Positions 13,201-23,910 are shown, counted from the stretch's first letter. The stretch is DNA of 64,000 bases from Bemisia tabaci (GCF_918797505.1 NC_092796.1:59426851-59490850), one strand, 5' to 3'. The notes: generated from the letters alone by a model not told the origin. Numbers and translations: made by a program.

Positions 13201-16200
13201 ATCATAGTATATGAATAGAAAATTGAAAAAAAATTGTCTTACCGGATTTGACCGATCCTCCTGTTTTGCAATTTTATTTTCAAATTACAGTCCGACTCTG
13301 TGAAAGTAGAGGGGCTGTTGAAGAAAGTGACTTTCTGGTCCGTTTCTTGATTGCAAGACCTTTGCACTAGAATTGAATGTCATACAAAATGTTCCGTTAG
13401 ACGGTTTGCAGGAGATGAGTCTATGGTACATGTGGACTTGAAATCGCGAAAATTGAAAATTTTGACTGATCCTAATTTCGAGTTATCGCAATTCGAAATT
13501 TTCATAGTAAATGCAAGTTTCCTTATAATTTTGATCAGCTTTTCTATTTATTTTTCCATTGAATCGATGTTGATCGGTTCACATTTTTATTTTTTGTTCG
13601 ATTCATGTCGATCGAATACATACCCTCTCCTTACATGTAGGCTTCCTATCATACTCTTATTTTAACTGAAAAATTCGCCTTCTGCTGCGTCTGCAGCAAT
13701 TGTTCTTACGAATATGTTGTGCGTTCTGATTTTAGTTCATTACATACTCGACTCTCTGAAGGCGTTTCATGTGCGCAAGCAGCGCTATCTGTCGGAGCAC
13801 GAACGAAGTAGGGATTAAGTGATTCGTTGAATCTCACTTCTGTTGTTTTCCAACAGGGTGCTCTACTTTCGCACGTTAAACGCCTTCAAAGAGTCAAGTA
13901 TGTAATGAGCTAAAATCAGCACTCCCAACATATTTGCAACAACAATTGCTGCGGACGCAGCTGAAGGCGAATTGGAAACAACCGTATAATACACGTTGAA
14001 GCCTCTCATTTCACTTTGCTAAATTAGGCGCATTAGGAGGGGGGGGAGGGGTTAAAGATGGCGACTAGCGGTCATACAGGGAGTACATAAAACTGAATAC
14101 CCTGATAATTATTTTTCAAATGCATCGATGTGGGTATAGTTTTTAAAGATGTCTTTTAATAAAGAAGAGACCATTGACAGCGGGACATGACTGTGCATTG
14201 CAACGTTGTGAAATGCCACTTGAAAATGTATTTCATTTATTCAAGACGGTTGCAATTTTCTTTTGAAAAATATAATGATTTGTGTTTACCCACATTAAAA
14301 TTCTTTAATTTCACTGTAAACATGCATCCGTTTATGGATGAAGAATAATTTGTAACCTTTACAATACATATAATTTAGGCTTTAAACTCCTGGTAAATTT
14401 TCTCTCCCCATTTGAATCGTACGAGATTGAAATTTTTCACGGAAATCAGACTGTAACGGTAGACTTACCCTGACAGCAAGCTCCAAATAATCCACAATTT
14501 CCGACACGTTTTCCTTTTACCATACCACATTGGAGGTTCGACATGCAAATTCCTTCATCGCCATTTGAGCCATTGCAAGTTTTGTTGTCCCAAAAACCAA
14601 CACCTATAACAAAAAAAATACATCTAGTATCGGCCGAACATATTCACGTGTCAGTTACTCCTGGAAATCTTTGGGTATACAACCAACTGTTTCTTTCATG
14701 ACATTTAATGCACAGGTTGTGACACGATCATAGATGAACAACTCTCTAAATGACTTATCTCGGAGAATTGTACATCTCTATTCGGTGTAATAGAATTATC
14801 CCTCCAATTTGATTATTTCGAAAAAATCAACCCTGGTAAAAATTGGCAGTTGAATCTGTGTTCCAAAATACCATAGACCTAAAGCCGGCTGTAAGATTTC
14901 CAATAGCTTCTGTAGCCGGCTGTACAATTTTTTACAGCCTTTCATAGCCGATGGCGATTAAGCAACAGCCAGACGATAAAGTTTATGCTAAACGTTACTA
15001 AATACGGATACTAGGACTTAGTTAGTTTTTGGACTACCACTCTCTTTTTGTGCCATAGTATCTTGATTTATTTTGCGAGAAAAGCTCCGTACTTTTGAGG
15101 GATGGCTGTCATTCTTAATATGTTGGAGCGCCTTCAATTTCTTATGATACTGTGCAATACCTCTGGTGTGAAATAGTTGCCTCAGACGCCGTGGCACGCT
15201 GCGGCGCCGCGCGGCGGGCCGGCAGAGAGCGTTAAACGCGCATTAGCGCCTACAAACCTAACAGGGATACTTCACGCATTGCGCAATGCGTGAAGTATCC
15301 CTGTTAGGTTTGTAGGCGCCAGTGCGTCGCCGCCCCGCTTTGTGTTAGGCTCTAATATTTAATCTCGCGGAGTCAGCGTTTTTCAACTCATGATTTTGAA
15401 ATGTCTGCACACTCTGTATGGATTATTCTCATTTTAATTGATGAATAAAAATATGTTTTAAAGGAAAATATAATGTGTGTTTTGTAAATATTAAGGTAGT
15501 TCCGTATCAAACTTCATGATTTCCAAAGCACACGAATTTCTACACAATTTCTTATAGCCTTTTATAGCCAATGGCGATAAAGTGTAAAACCCGGCGATAG
15601 GAACTATAGCCCGACTATACACTTTTTTATAGCTTCGTATAGCCCGGCTTTATGATTTGCTCCGCTTTCTACAGCCAGCTATATGATTTTCAATAGCCTT
15701 CTTTAGTCGGCTTTAAGAACTCCTATGGTATTTTGAAACGCAGCTCCTATCGCCAATTTTTACCAGGGAAGCCAACTATGTTGCTCGATAAGAGAAACGC
15801 AACGTAATAGCTAAATTTAACGGTATAAAAAACAAGAAAAGCACATACTATAAAATCGGGTTTGTCAAGGCCAAAACCATGGGAATAAGCGGGGATATCA
15901 AGACCATTTTATTTACGAATTTGTTGATTCTGATTTCTGATCGAAATCAGCATCTGAAAATCAACTTTAAAAGGTTTACTAAATTAGTGCCTTTTCATAA
16001 AAAATACACGCGGTGCTGTATGCTTGATTACTGGAAATTATTATTTATTCGAAATATGTTATTCTCAATGCTTTTCTTGGTTACCTGATGTTGAATTTTC
16101 TAAATGTCAACGGTGAAACTGCAAAAATACTATCTCGGTTGCGATGTTTCCAAATCTCCGATCCTATTATTTTTTTAAAAAAGGAGACCGAACCGATATC

Positions 16201-17882
16201 GTGGTTGAAATTCTCACAGAATATTCTTTATGTAGAGGAGCAAAATCACTAAAATGTTTAAAAAATGACGTTCATTTTTTTCCGTGTAAAAAATAAAGTA
16301 TGGCAGGAAGCCTGCAACCCTGCAAACCGAGATGTGGATTTCTGCAATTTCACAATCGATATGTTTCCCATTTAATGATAATATAAAAAATAACTCATCA
16401 TACCTCTTGCTTCATGTCCAACTTGTTGGGAAAATGTGATGTAGTAGAATCCGAGTAGAAGACAAGCCAACGTTGAGCGAAACTAGAAAAATAGAGAGAG
16501 CTTCTTGTAGTGTCGATTTCTAGACTTTTCTTAAAGACTGGGGTTTTTTCTGTTCATTCATTTATATTTAGTTTTTTTTTAAATATTAGCGAATCCAAAT
16601 GGTGGTTGGATTTTCATAATAATTGCTATATTGTATTTTTGTATTTTTGAGCCCTTTCCACCAGATGACTCGTTATTTCGTGACTTCGTTAAACAGAAAG
16701 AAGTAGGAACGGCAGATTTCCTGGTACGCTCCAAACAGTGGCGTAGCGTGCTTTCCGATACATCGATTGATCTGCCATTTAAACCTATGAAAAAGGATCG
16801 ATAAACAGGGTGTTCGCAACGGACACCTTATAATCGATTCTTTTCTATAGATTCAAATGGGGTTATATCGAAAATCGATAAATCGTTCACGCTTCACCAC
16901 TGGACCCACTTACATGCGATGAACCCAATATTAAGTACCTACTACCAAAATTCTGAAACTCTTCACCTCTCTTAATGTAAAAATCTAAATTTTCGTACAT
17001 ACTACCATTTTCAAAATTCTCTGTAAAGACGTTAATAGCCTCTGACGCTGAATGTCTTAAAATATACTAACTAGCTAACCAACTAACTAACTAAAGGTCA
17101 GCGAGCTAATCACGGATATATGAACCAAAGGACTGGAGTAATTATCACTGTCTCGAAGAAAGGGTATTTCTGGTCGGTATATCCGTTAATTTTTTTTTTT
17201 TTTTTTTTTTTAGACTAAGGTCACGGATCACGATTGCGACGGGTGCATTGTTCTGAGAGAAAAAAAGATGAGATTCCAAAAGTCACGTTTTATATATAGA
17301 TCAAAATTGCATAGGAGAGTACTTAATCGCATATTTGAAAAGTGCCAAACTCTGAAAATAACTCCCTAAAACAAATAAACTGAATTTAGCCGAAAATTTT
17401 CGGTGGAAGAAAACGCTTTCTGCACTGCTGATTCCTGTAGCCAAAAATAAAATGTCTCGTCTCATTGATAGCACAGTATGCAGTGTTTGTAGACTTCGAA
17501 GTTGAACTTTTTTCGGATCAAACGAAGTTTTATGTCTATCTTTAAAATGAACAATGGGGGGGGGGGGATAAATAAAATTGGTCGGGGAAAAAAAAACTTC
17601 TTTGATCTTTCAGAACACTTAGTCACGGTGGAACGCAATTCTCATTTTCCAATGTTGCGCTTCTCGTAAAATGAACAAAATTCGTGTCAATCTTGTAAGT
17701 GAAAAATGGAAATGAAAAATTGTGGAAAAGTAAAAGATGCTCGTATCCTTTAAAACACTTCGCCACAAAAAACGCAATTTCGATTTTTCCCGAGCTGGGC
17801 ACTGTTAGATATTATCCACGAGAGAGGGATTTAAAAAACACTTTTTCCGCGCACCGAGGAAACGATCGGGGATCCTTACCAT
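476..17882 (-). CDS. Secreted two-CUB-domain protein with N-terminal six-cysteine module
   Basis: Nine coding exons (minus strand, 5' to 3'): 17882-17880, 16482-16404, 14603-14469, 13366-13243, 8256-8123, 7464-7177, 5639-5498, 3452-3259, 594-476. All have AG/GT borders and matching phases, giving 405 residues. Exon 1 contributes only the ATG (followed by GTAAGG); exon 2 encodes a hydrophobic signal peptide (LACLLLGFYYITF). Residues 37-71 form a six-cysteine module (C37, C47, C53, C64, C70, C71) like the N-terminal module of many insect CUB proteins. The first CUB domain runs about 77-199, ending WSLKITQLE. The second runs about 256-405: PPGCLQYYT, then DYLFVPDG, then GPQFVTFMSDD and GFSMNYEF, ending in C405. 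Residues 200-254 are a linker, and the cysteine usual after the ITQxE motif is valine. CUB domains bind proteins or glycans extracellularly; no protease domain follows, so the molecular function is unknown. Exon 6 could have another 3' border, which is the least certain point. Family assignment is from remembered consensus, not a search. Confidence 0.85.
1035..2235. repeat. Long inverted repeat interrupted by a 253-bp MITE
   Basis: Two arms of about 390 bp (from 1035 and ending at 2235) are inverted copies around a centre near 1430-1600. The right arm is broken at 1937-2189 by a separate MITE flanked by ATTT on both sides; the intact left arm shows the empty site. The element lies in the last intron of the CUB gene. 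ORFs here are repeat-derived. Confidence 0.85.
1937..2189. mobile_element. CGACGGTG-family MITE, 4-bp target duplication ATTT
   Basis: 253 bp with terminal inverted repeats starting CGACGGTGAAACTACC and ending in their complement. Flanks are ATTT at 1933-1936 and 2190-2193. Same family as copies at 32304-32556 and 34697-34950. Confidence 0.85.
3554..3574. repeat. Poly(C) tract
   Basis: About 20 consecutive C residues beside the mariner/pogo-like element. Simple sequence; no function inferred. Confidence 0.9.
3589..4164. mobile_element. Tc1/mariner (pogo/Tigger-like) non-autonomous element, TA duplication
   Basis: 576 bp with ends CAGTGGACTCTCGATAAT and the inverted equivalent, flanked by TA at 3587-3588 and 4165-4166. 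Inside are about fifteen scattered copies of an AATTCGAA-type motif. No transposase frame. TA duplication and a CAGT start fit pogo/Tigger-type elements; that placement is from family knowledge. Confidence 0.85.
4183..4228. repeat. Poly(A) tract
   Basis: About 45 A residues in a row just past the mariner-like element. Simple sequence. Confidence 0.9.
4408..4574. mobile_element. Short hAT-like MITE (GGCGGATCCAGCAA ends)
   Basis: 167 bp, inverted ends containing GGCGGATCCAGCAA, flanked by identical 8-bp copies ATCGACCT (4400-4407 and 4575-4582). An 8-bp duplication is typical of hAT elements. A second copy sits at about 34231-34388; related fragments occur near 16745-16870. Confidence 0.8.
4615..5200. 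repeat. Fragment of the CAGGGCCGGATTAA hAT-like family with satellite-like units
   Basis: Starts with the same end as the complete element at 21791-22625 (CAGGGCCGGATTAAGG) and carries two diverged copies of the roughly 70-bp unit around GCGCCTACAAGAC and CTTCACGCATTGCG at 5040-5200. I did not find a matching right end, so it is probably truncated. Confidence 0.6.
5210..5373. mobile_element. TGGACGTATTTCTG-family MITE
   Basis: 164 bp with inverted ends TGGACGTATTTCTGTCAAAC and complement. Other copies: 26736-26958 and 33460-33679. Flanks suggest a 2-bp duplication (AA here). Confidence 0.8.
6867..7117. mobile_element. ACCGCGTTTAGCAGAAAGG-family MITE
   Basis: About 250 bp, inverted ends reading ACCGCGTTGAGCAGAAAGG and its complement. 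Other copies lie at 34979-35226 and 61068-61319. It sits in the intron just 3' of exon 6 of the CUB gene. Confidence 0.8.
7728..7962. repeat. Degenerate CGACGGTG-family MITE
   Basis: Arms TACCTCGGTTTGCGG and GAGATACGTGCTTTGATAG match the 253-bp family, but the left end is lost. No duplication readable. Confidence 0.55.
8964..9675. repeat. 712-bp near-palindrome with 300-bp arms
   Basis: Ends AGTCCAGGCGCCTGGTA and complement. Arms of about 300 bp are almost perfect inverted copies around a GC-rich centre near 9290-9370. Flanks are ATGAT on both sides, though a palindromic junction makes the exact duplication ambiguous (3-5 bp). Foldback or MITE type in intron 4 of the CUB gene. Confidence 0.8.
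10065..10150 (-). repeat. Possible tRNA-derived SINE head
   Basis: On the minus strand this stretch has an A-box-like TAGAGCTCAATCGTTAG followed about 35 nt later by a B-box-like GGTCCAATCCC, spaced as in tRNA genes. I cannot fold a full cloverleaf, so a functional tRNA is unlikely. Confidence 0.3.
10200..10560. repeat. T-rich low-complexity tract
   Basis: Degenerate runs of TTTATTTT and TTTCTTTAC-like words on the plus strand; no coding potential. It flanks the tRNA-like segment. Confidence 0.7.
11126..11445. repeat. 320-bp inverted-repeat element
   Basis: Arms carry GATTCGGCTTCCTCGTGAAA and its complement with about 90 bp of matching sequence each; centre unique. Probable MITE in intron 4 of the CUB gene. 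Confidence 0.75.
13674..13967. repeat. 294-bp inverted-repeat element
   Basis: Ends TTCGCCTTCTGCTGCGTC and near-complement, arms of about 120 bp including GAAGGCGTTTCATGTGCG versus its diverged complement. Lies in intron 3 of the CUB gene. Confidence 0.75.
14831..15768. mobile_element. CCCTGGTAAAAATTGGC long-TIR element, copy 1
   Basis: 938 bp, inverted ends CCCTGGTAAAAATTGGC, flanked by AA on each side. Subterminal regions are rich in ATAGCCGGCTATA-type words. The centre carries a 74-bp perfect palindrome at 15246-15319. No transposase frame. Copies 2 and 3 are at 23911-24851 and 28844-29774. Confidence 0.88.
16108..16358. mobile_element. CGACGGTG-family MITE, degenerate copy
   Basis: 251 bp with ends CAACGGTGAAACTGC and its diverged complement, same layout as the 253-bp family; flanks ATGT and ATAT. 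Lies in intron 2 of the CUB gene, 46 bp from exon 2. Confidence 0.7.
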
Positions 17883-17955
17883 TTTGAACGGGCGAAAAGA
17901 GTGAAGGATGGTAACCGATGGGAACGTATGCTATAAAAACTATTGCCCAAGAGCA

Positions 17956-17961
17956 TTTATA
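17956..17961 (-). promoter_or_regulatory. Candidate TATA box of the CUB gene
   Basis: TATAAA on the minus strand about 75 bp upstream of the ATG that forms exon 1. A start about 30 bp downstream would leave a 5' UTR of roughly 45-50 nt with no earlier ATG. I see no clear initiator motif, so this is inference from position. Confidence 0.4.
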
Positions 17962-17999
17962 GCTTGCGCTAAATCCTGACGCGATCCAGATCCCGGAGT

Positions 18000-18900
18000 A
18001 TCAGGAAAGGAAGCACTAACTGGGCTTGCCTGATAAGGAGATAATTTCTGGATGCCTTAAATATTTGTGCATGGTGCCTGTGTACTGTGCTGATTACAGG
18101 TAAGGCAGCTCCTCCGCGATGAGCTAGTGCAGAATGAATCACTTGCCGTCGAGGTGCCAGAGGCTCATTTGGACACTGTCATACGCAAAGAAAGAAAGAG
18201 TATTGTTAGATACCCTCGAGCTATCGTCCCAGAGTATTTCAATGAAGGGATGAGATCGATTGTAGCCTAGTTGCATTGCTATGTTTCGACGTTTCACCTG
18301 AAAACTCATTTTCCCATTCATCGATGAGCGTGTGCTATGCATGAAAAATTTCAGAAAATTTGTGTCAAATTATAAAGAATGAAAGGCGGTTTGAAAACAG
18401 CGAATTTTGAATTAATTTTGAATTAATGAATTAAATATAAAATGAAATTTTGTAACTTCGCCACGCAATTAAGCCCCTGCAGGCTATAAATACCTTCAAA
18501 TTATACCTCTAGGCGTAATCCTCCAGTTTTTTGTTAAAATTTCAATGTGAAACCGGTCCTCAAAAAAAAAAAATTTGTTTAATAAAAATGTTTGTTCTTG
18601 GAAGTTTCTCTCCTTTGGATGCAGACTTATCCTAAGTATCCAGTGTATAAGCAAGTAAATATATTCAAGCTCTGAAATAGCTTCTGCACGTCACAGGAAA
18701 GATAGGTCAATCGACAGAGCCAAGATTTCTGTAAAACAGTAAACCTTCGCCTTCATTCTAAATAAGTCTGCGTTTTAACCAATTTTTAATTATTTTAAGG
18801 AATAATCGATCATCGTAATGAATGATGCGAGCTCGACTTAAACTAGATCATCGGAGCAACTCTTTGCTGACAAAATTGACAAAGCGCAACACTGCGAGGG
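18000..18900. other. Intergenic, no supported gene
   Basis: Upstream of the CUB gene. An open frame on the minus strand at 18139-18300 follows a plausible acceptor (GTTTTCAG) and ends in TGA after WHLDGK. It might be a terminal exon of an unseen gene, but I recognise no family and see no partner exon. Confidence 0.4.
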
Positions 18901-18980
18901 GACTCGAAGGCATAGCGCCTTCAGTTTTTAAATATGCAACACGGACATCCATCAAGCACGAATAGTTGTATCCAGACGTT
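18900..18980. repeat. Dispersed AGCGCCTTCAATTTTT motif
   Basis: About 75 bp running from GCGCCTTCAGTTTTTAA through ATGCAACACGGACATCCATC to CACGAATAGTTG. The same block recurs near 2985-3055, 6370-6430, 30960-31030, 31205-31295, 35955-36030 and 40015-40085 in both orientations. Confidence 0.75.
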
Positions 18981-19275
18981 CATATGTTTTTAACCCTAGT
19001 CTGCATTGAGTTTTCGCCACTGAACTGAACATTGCAGATCAAGACAACTCATAAGAAAAAAAGGAAAAAACGTTTCAATCCTCGCAGTGTTGCAGTGCAA
19101 TATGCCCCTTTGGCTTTTAAGATTCAAAACGTAATTTTTAAAAACACGGGTAAAACAAAGACATTTAAGGCGTGACTTAAGCACAATCGTCGGGTACTAT
19201 AATCTGTGTTTCCCTCAAAGAATACATCCACCCTGCAACGGGGCAGATGGCAATAAGGACATATTGTCACCTTTC

Positions 19276-19506
19276 GGCCGAAGTATCACAAGCGCCATGC
19301 GACATTTAAAAATTTCCGCCGCCATTTTTATTTTTTTACAGAGAAATTGTTGAACGAAGCTGTCCGAAAATTCCACTTAATCTTCTTCGTGCTACCGATA
19401 AAATTCAGTGAAATTTTCAAACAGATTCAACCAACTATTTCTCTGTAAAAGAATTAAATGGCGGCGGAAATTTTGCAACGTCGCATGGCACTTGTAATAC
19501 TTGGGT
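19276..19506. repeat. Inverted-repeat element related to the CGACGGTG family
   Basis: Arms AAGCGCCATGCGACATTT and its near complement around a centre near 19390; internal layout (TTTAAAAATTTCCGC) resembles the 253-bp MITE but the ends differ. Confidence 0.65.
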
Positions 19507-19938
19507 CGGAGGGTGGCGATATATTGCGTGATAATATTAGTGTCTCAGCGTTAGACATCGTTGAGCCAACGTTCAGTATGAGACGAAAAGAGATGTTTAA
19601 AGGGGATATTGGTACAATGGCTGTGAGTATGATCGGGTAATGATCTCAATATAGATATTGATAGAATACCGCCTGGCAATATTAAAATCAAAAAAAAAAA
19701 AAAAAATAAAAAAAAAATAAAAAAAAAAAAAAATAAAAGGTTATGCAAATAATTGGAACCCACGCAATATTTCCTAGCAATATTACTATCTGTCTCGCAA
19801 TTCATATTGCTTCCACGTGCTACAGCATGCCTTTTGAATATTGCCGGGACCTCGAAGACATATTGAAGCAACGTTGGAGCAAGATCCCTTTATCAGTTGG
19901 TAATAATCAGTCGAAAATACAGCGGTTGGGCTTTTTTA

Positions 19939-20364
19939 TCAACTGAGCGGCTGAAGTGCGGTCAAAGCTAGCATGCCTATTTTAAATTTTAAACGAGCGA
20001 CTGGGAAATAGAAGCTGAGTGGGGCAAGGAACTTGCTGGAAATGAAAACAGAGCTGCTGCTCGGAAAGTGAATCCGGAATACGGAAGACAAACAGACCGG
20101 GGAGCGGTGAGCAAACGCGAGGAAATCAGGTTGGTGCCAGAACATAATGAGATCCCGGCTCGATTGATTGCAGAACTCATTTCTATCGCTATGTAAACCC
20201 ACCGACAAATTCTCTCCTATCCAGCATTTCCTAATTGCGAGATTGTTCAATTTGAGCGGCTTATTTTCGGCGCCTATAGCCGCGTCCGTCCAGAAAAAAA
20301 AATCTCGCTGAATACGAAGCTCTGGAAGCTCTGAAATTGGCAATTCGGTTGAATATTTTGACAT
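19939..20364 (-). CDS. Hypothetical 141-codon ORF, doubtful
   Basis: ATG-initiated open frame of 141 codons, one of the longer frames outside the assembled exons. The product has no recognisable motif, signal peptide or repeat and is rich in Ser, Phe and Leu. No flanking exon or promoter is seen. It lies in intergenic, repeat-rich DNA and may be chance. Confidence 0.15.
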   Translation of the reverse strand: MSKYSTELPISELPELRIQRDFFFWTDAAIGAENKPLKLNNLAIRKCWIGENLSVGLHSDRNEFCNQSSRDLIMFWHQPDFLAFAHRSPVCLSSVFRIHFPSSSSVFISSKFLAPLSFYFPVARLKFKIGMLALTALQPLS

Positions 20365-20844
20365 TCCACAGCAAAATTCTATTCATGATGCACTAAGAAC
20401 CTTTTTCCTCGATTTCTTTTCCCAGGTCACTTTCGACTTTCGCTTGTTACATCATGCAGTGGAGTCCATCCTTTTAACCAATCAATTTTTCTGTTTCTAG
20501 ATAGAGTTGAAACACCGAAATGCATGAGGAGGGTTGCCCCATAGAAGGGTTCAAAATTGAGACATTGGGTGCAGAAAGGGCATTTGTTGGTTGCGGCGTT
20601 TCAGAGTCTCCACTGTTAATTTATATCATAGAGAAGAAGTCTATTGGGTGGATTTTCTGAAATTTTACGTTTCCACCATTGTAAAATCATAAAGAATATT
20701 CAGTGAACTTAATTACATACGCTTTTATTATAATGGATGAGACGTTGTATTTCTTTTAATTTTATTTTACACATTTCGTACATGAGCGCCGATGAGCAAT
20801 GGTTAAGGTCATGAATGGATTTGAACTGTAAAAAATAATTCTAT

Positions 20845-21609
20845 CAGTGGCGTAGGAAGGGGGGGCCAGGGGGGGCCTGGCCCCCCCAAAATTGGAAATA
20901 GTATCATCTGGCCCCCCCAGAAATTCTGGATGGTGCAAAAACACCATCTTTAACGGTAAGTCTCTGTCGCCGTGGCCCGTGAGAGGATGCCTATCTTCCG
21001 AATTGAAGGAGAAAGCTATGTAAAATGTTTTGAAATTTATCACTCTTAATGCACATAGTTTTTACTTAAAATCTCGCGCTCGAACGGTTAGTTTTTTCTT
21101 CTCTGTTCATTATTCAGTTGAATTGCTCTAAAAAATCTGGATGCAATCGATTTTTTTCTAATTCATAATTCATATCTTTATTTTTTGGTACATGACAAAT
21201 GCTCATTCGTTCATAGTTACGTCTTGCTCATTATATTATATTTTACTTTGCATGGGCTTTTCCTAATACAGAACAATGATTCTGGCATTCACTAAACATT
21301 TATTTCGCAATTTTCACACAAATGAGTGGTTAAAAGTGAGAAAATAAATGGAATAACCTGTTGAATGCAACAATTTCAAAGTATTTTAACCTTAAAATGC
21401 ACAAAACTGGGTGAATTTTATGCAGAAATTGAAGGAAGATTAACGCCACAAGTGCCTCGAGATGCGCTCAAATAGAGTTAAAATTTCAAAAATTTTCCGG
21501 GGAGGCCCCCCGGACCCCCCGCTGACCTGGGGGATATTCCATACCCCCCAGACCCCCCGGTGGTGGGGGGCCAGGCCCCCCCCAGCAAAATGGCCTAGCT
21601 ACGCCTATG
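20845..21609. mobile_element. hAT-like non-autonomous element (CAGTGGCGTAGG ends, G/C-run subtermini)
   Basis: 765 bp with ends CAGTGGCGTAGG and an inverted partner CCTAGCTACGCCTATG. Flanked by identical 8-bp AATTCTAT (20837-20844 and 21610-21617). Both subtermini are runs of G or C around GGCCAGG. The centre is AT-rich without a transposase frame. Confidence 0.85.
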
Positions 21610-21790
21610 AATTCTATTAAAAAGTAACCGAGACAGCTTGGGATTGCATTTTACAAAGCTTACTGTCGCTAAGGATCATCTAAGTTTTCAAAAAAGTTTA
21701 GGGTGCATTTGAAAATTCATCTAAGTTATCAAAGACCATCTAAACATCGTATCATGTAAACGTTAACAAAGATTCTGAGACACCGCAACC

Positions 21791-22625
21791 CAGGGCCGGA
21801 TTCAACTAATTGCCGCCCATGGGCCGCCTGTATTTTGCCGCCCCCTTCTCATTCGTTTTGAAATACCAATAAAAACCATCAAGTAAACGTGCCAGCGGGG
21901 GAGGGATGCATAAGACTCGTTTACTCGTGTTGGACATATTTTTTGGGAAAGCCCTGTTAATACTACTAGCAAAAGTTCACGAAACTTTGCGCGAAAGTTA
22001 AGTTTCGTAAACCTATCTCTGTGTGGACAAGGCTTTCCATTCATAAGAAATGAACGAACAAATTATGAAAGAACAAACATAAATGTAGTTTAATTATTTT
22101 AACTGCTGCCACCGCGCCTTGCAGACTGCACTGTGTTTGGCACAATGCGTGAAGTATTCCGACAGTCTTGTAGGCGCTATGCGTTTCACGCTGACCGCAC
22201 TGTCGTTGGCGCAATGCGTGAAGTATTCATGCATTCTTGTAGGCGCTATCCGTTTCACGCTGACCGCAGTGATCGCACTGTGTTTGATGCAATGCGTGAA
22301 GTATTCGTGCAGTCTTGTAGGCGCTAATATGTGTTACATGCCGACCGCCACGCCGAGGGCTTCTCCTTTTCATCTCAAGTCCTCGTCATCATTTCTCTCT
22401 AAGTCGCGCCGTTCTAGGCCAAATTATGTGTTCGGTTTCTCTTTTAACTCGATTAATGAAAGGGGCTGTCTCTCGTATCACTAAAAGCCGACAAAATTAG
22501 AAATTACCACACTCTCAGGAAATGAGAGATTTTGTCGCCTTTTCTCGTTTGTAATTTTTTTCAAAATTCCATTTTTTTCCAAAATTTTCCGCGGCCCATG
22601 TGGCCACCCCCTTAATCCGGTCCTG
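21791..22625. mobile_element. hAT-like element carrying satellite-like tandem units
   Basis: 835 bp, ends CAGGGCCGGATT and inverted AATCCGGTCCTG, flanked by CCGCAACC and CCACAACC (8 bp, one mismatch). Contains three tandem units at about 22110-22330. Confidence 0.75.
22110..22330. repeat. Tandem repeat, about 70-bp unit, three copies
   Basis: Units contain GCAATGCGTGAAGTATTC, then TCTTGTAGGCGCTATGCG, then CACGCTGACCGCACTG. The same unit occurs singly at 5040-5200 and 41320-41470, and as a palindrome in the CCCTGG elements. Confidence 0.85.
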
Positions 22626-23674
22626 CCACAACCAAGAAAATCGTTGCGAGTACCCTGTTTATCGATCCTTTTCCATAGGTTTAAATGACAGATAAATAGA
22701 CGTATCGCAAAGCGCGCTCCACCACCGGGCAGGAACGCGAACGTCAGAGCGTCAAGAATGCAAAAAAACCCAATTTGAAAAATTGGAAAATTGGACTCCC
22801 ACCCTTTTTAAAAGTACTGATTCAAATGAAATTTAAGATCATTTTTCACGGAAAGTCTCCGTGAGCTATCAATCCAACATCGTTCATCGGTTCAATCACA
22901 GCTCATGAAGGAATATAATCGTGCATGTTTCTTCAAGCAGATAACTATCTACGATCATCGGCATGTTCGTGGCCTATGCGGAAAAATTGAAGGCGAACCT
23001 CTAGTGGACGATATATTATACCAATAGGCTTACATATCGTGTACCAGCTCTGGCTAAGTCTACTAAGAATGATGACTGTAAGTTTTCAAATAGATAATTT
23101 GTCCACTCTCTAAAGTAAAAGTAGATTATTCTGTGTCTTAAAACGCATAATCACGAAGTTCCTGTTTTTAAAAGACATGTCATTCATCGTGAAATTTAAG
23201 GTTGCGAATTGGCTCAAGTATACTATCACTATTCGTCGTTTCCTCCACAAAAGAACGTAACTACATTTAAATATTGCCAAATTGCCCCTCGTAAATTGCA
23301 TTTTGTCCGGTTTGGCATTTTGACTGAAAATTTTGCCTATGTAAAAATCATAAATATTTTGAAAAAAATGGACAAGGGCATTCTTGTCAAAAATTTAATA
23401 GAATGAGTCAATTTTGCAACCTTGAAATGGAATTACGTTTCTCCGTGCGAGAAGCGACATTCTAACGTGCACTCAATTATTATTCGGCAAGGACCATGGT
23501 TATTTCGACCAAAAGGGCACTAAAATAATAAAAACTCTTAAAATCAGTTTAAAATCGAATAAATTTATTAAAACACATTTTTGAAGGGAGAGTAGTCAAA
23601 GTCATTGGTAACATTTCATCAGAATTTCTAAATTGCACGAGATGCTGTGATCAGGAAACGATTTCTTGTACATC

Positions 23675-23907
23675 ACGAAGTTAATGCGTTTCTCGGTTTG
23701 CGGCGTTGCAGACTTCCTGACATATTTTATTTTCTACATGAAAAACTACTGAATGTCATTTTTTCAATTTCAAAGATTTTTCTCCTCTATTTAAAGAATA
23801 TTCTATGAAAACCTCAAGCTATGATATTGGTCCGGTCTCCTTTCAAAAAACAGAATAGGAACGACGATTTCGCAACACTGCAACGCATTTTTGCAGTTTC
23901 CCCGTCG
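23675..23907. repeat. Degenerate CGACGGTG-family MITE abutting a CCCTGG element
   Basis: Arms TCTCGGTTTGCGGCGTTGC and the end CCCCGTCG match the 253-bp family. The CCCTGG element begins three bases after it. Confidence 0.6.
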
Positions 23908-23910
23908 ATA

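Noticed and set aside
22110..22330. CRISPR-like array
   Set aside because: Units are directly adjacent, about 70 bp, diverged and without unique spacers, inside a eukaryotic transposon.
22119..22484. 121-codon plus-strand ORF with repeated ALCLAQCVKYS-like segments
   Set aside because: The protein repeat simply reflects the 70-bp tandem DNA unit inside a mobile element.
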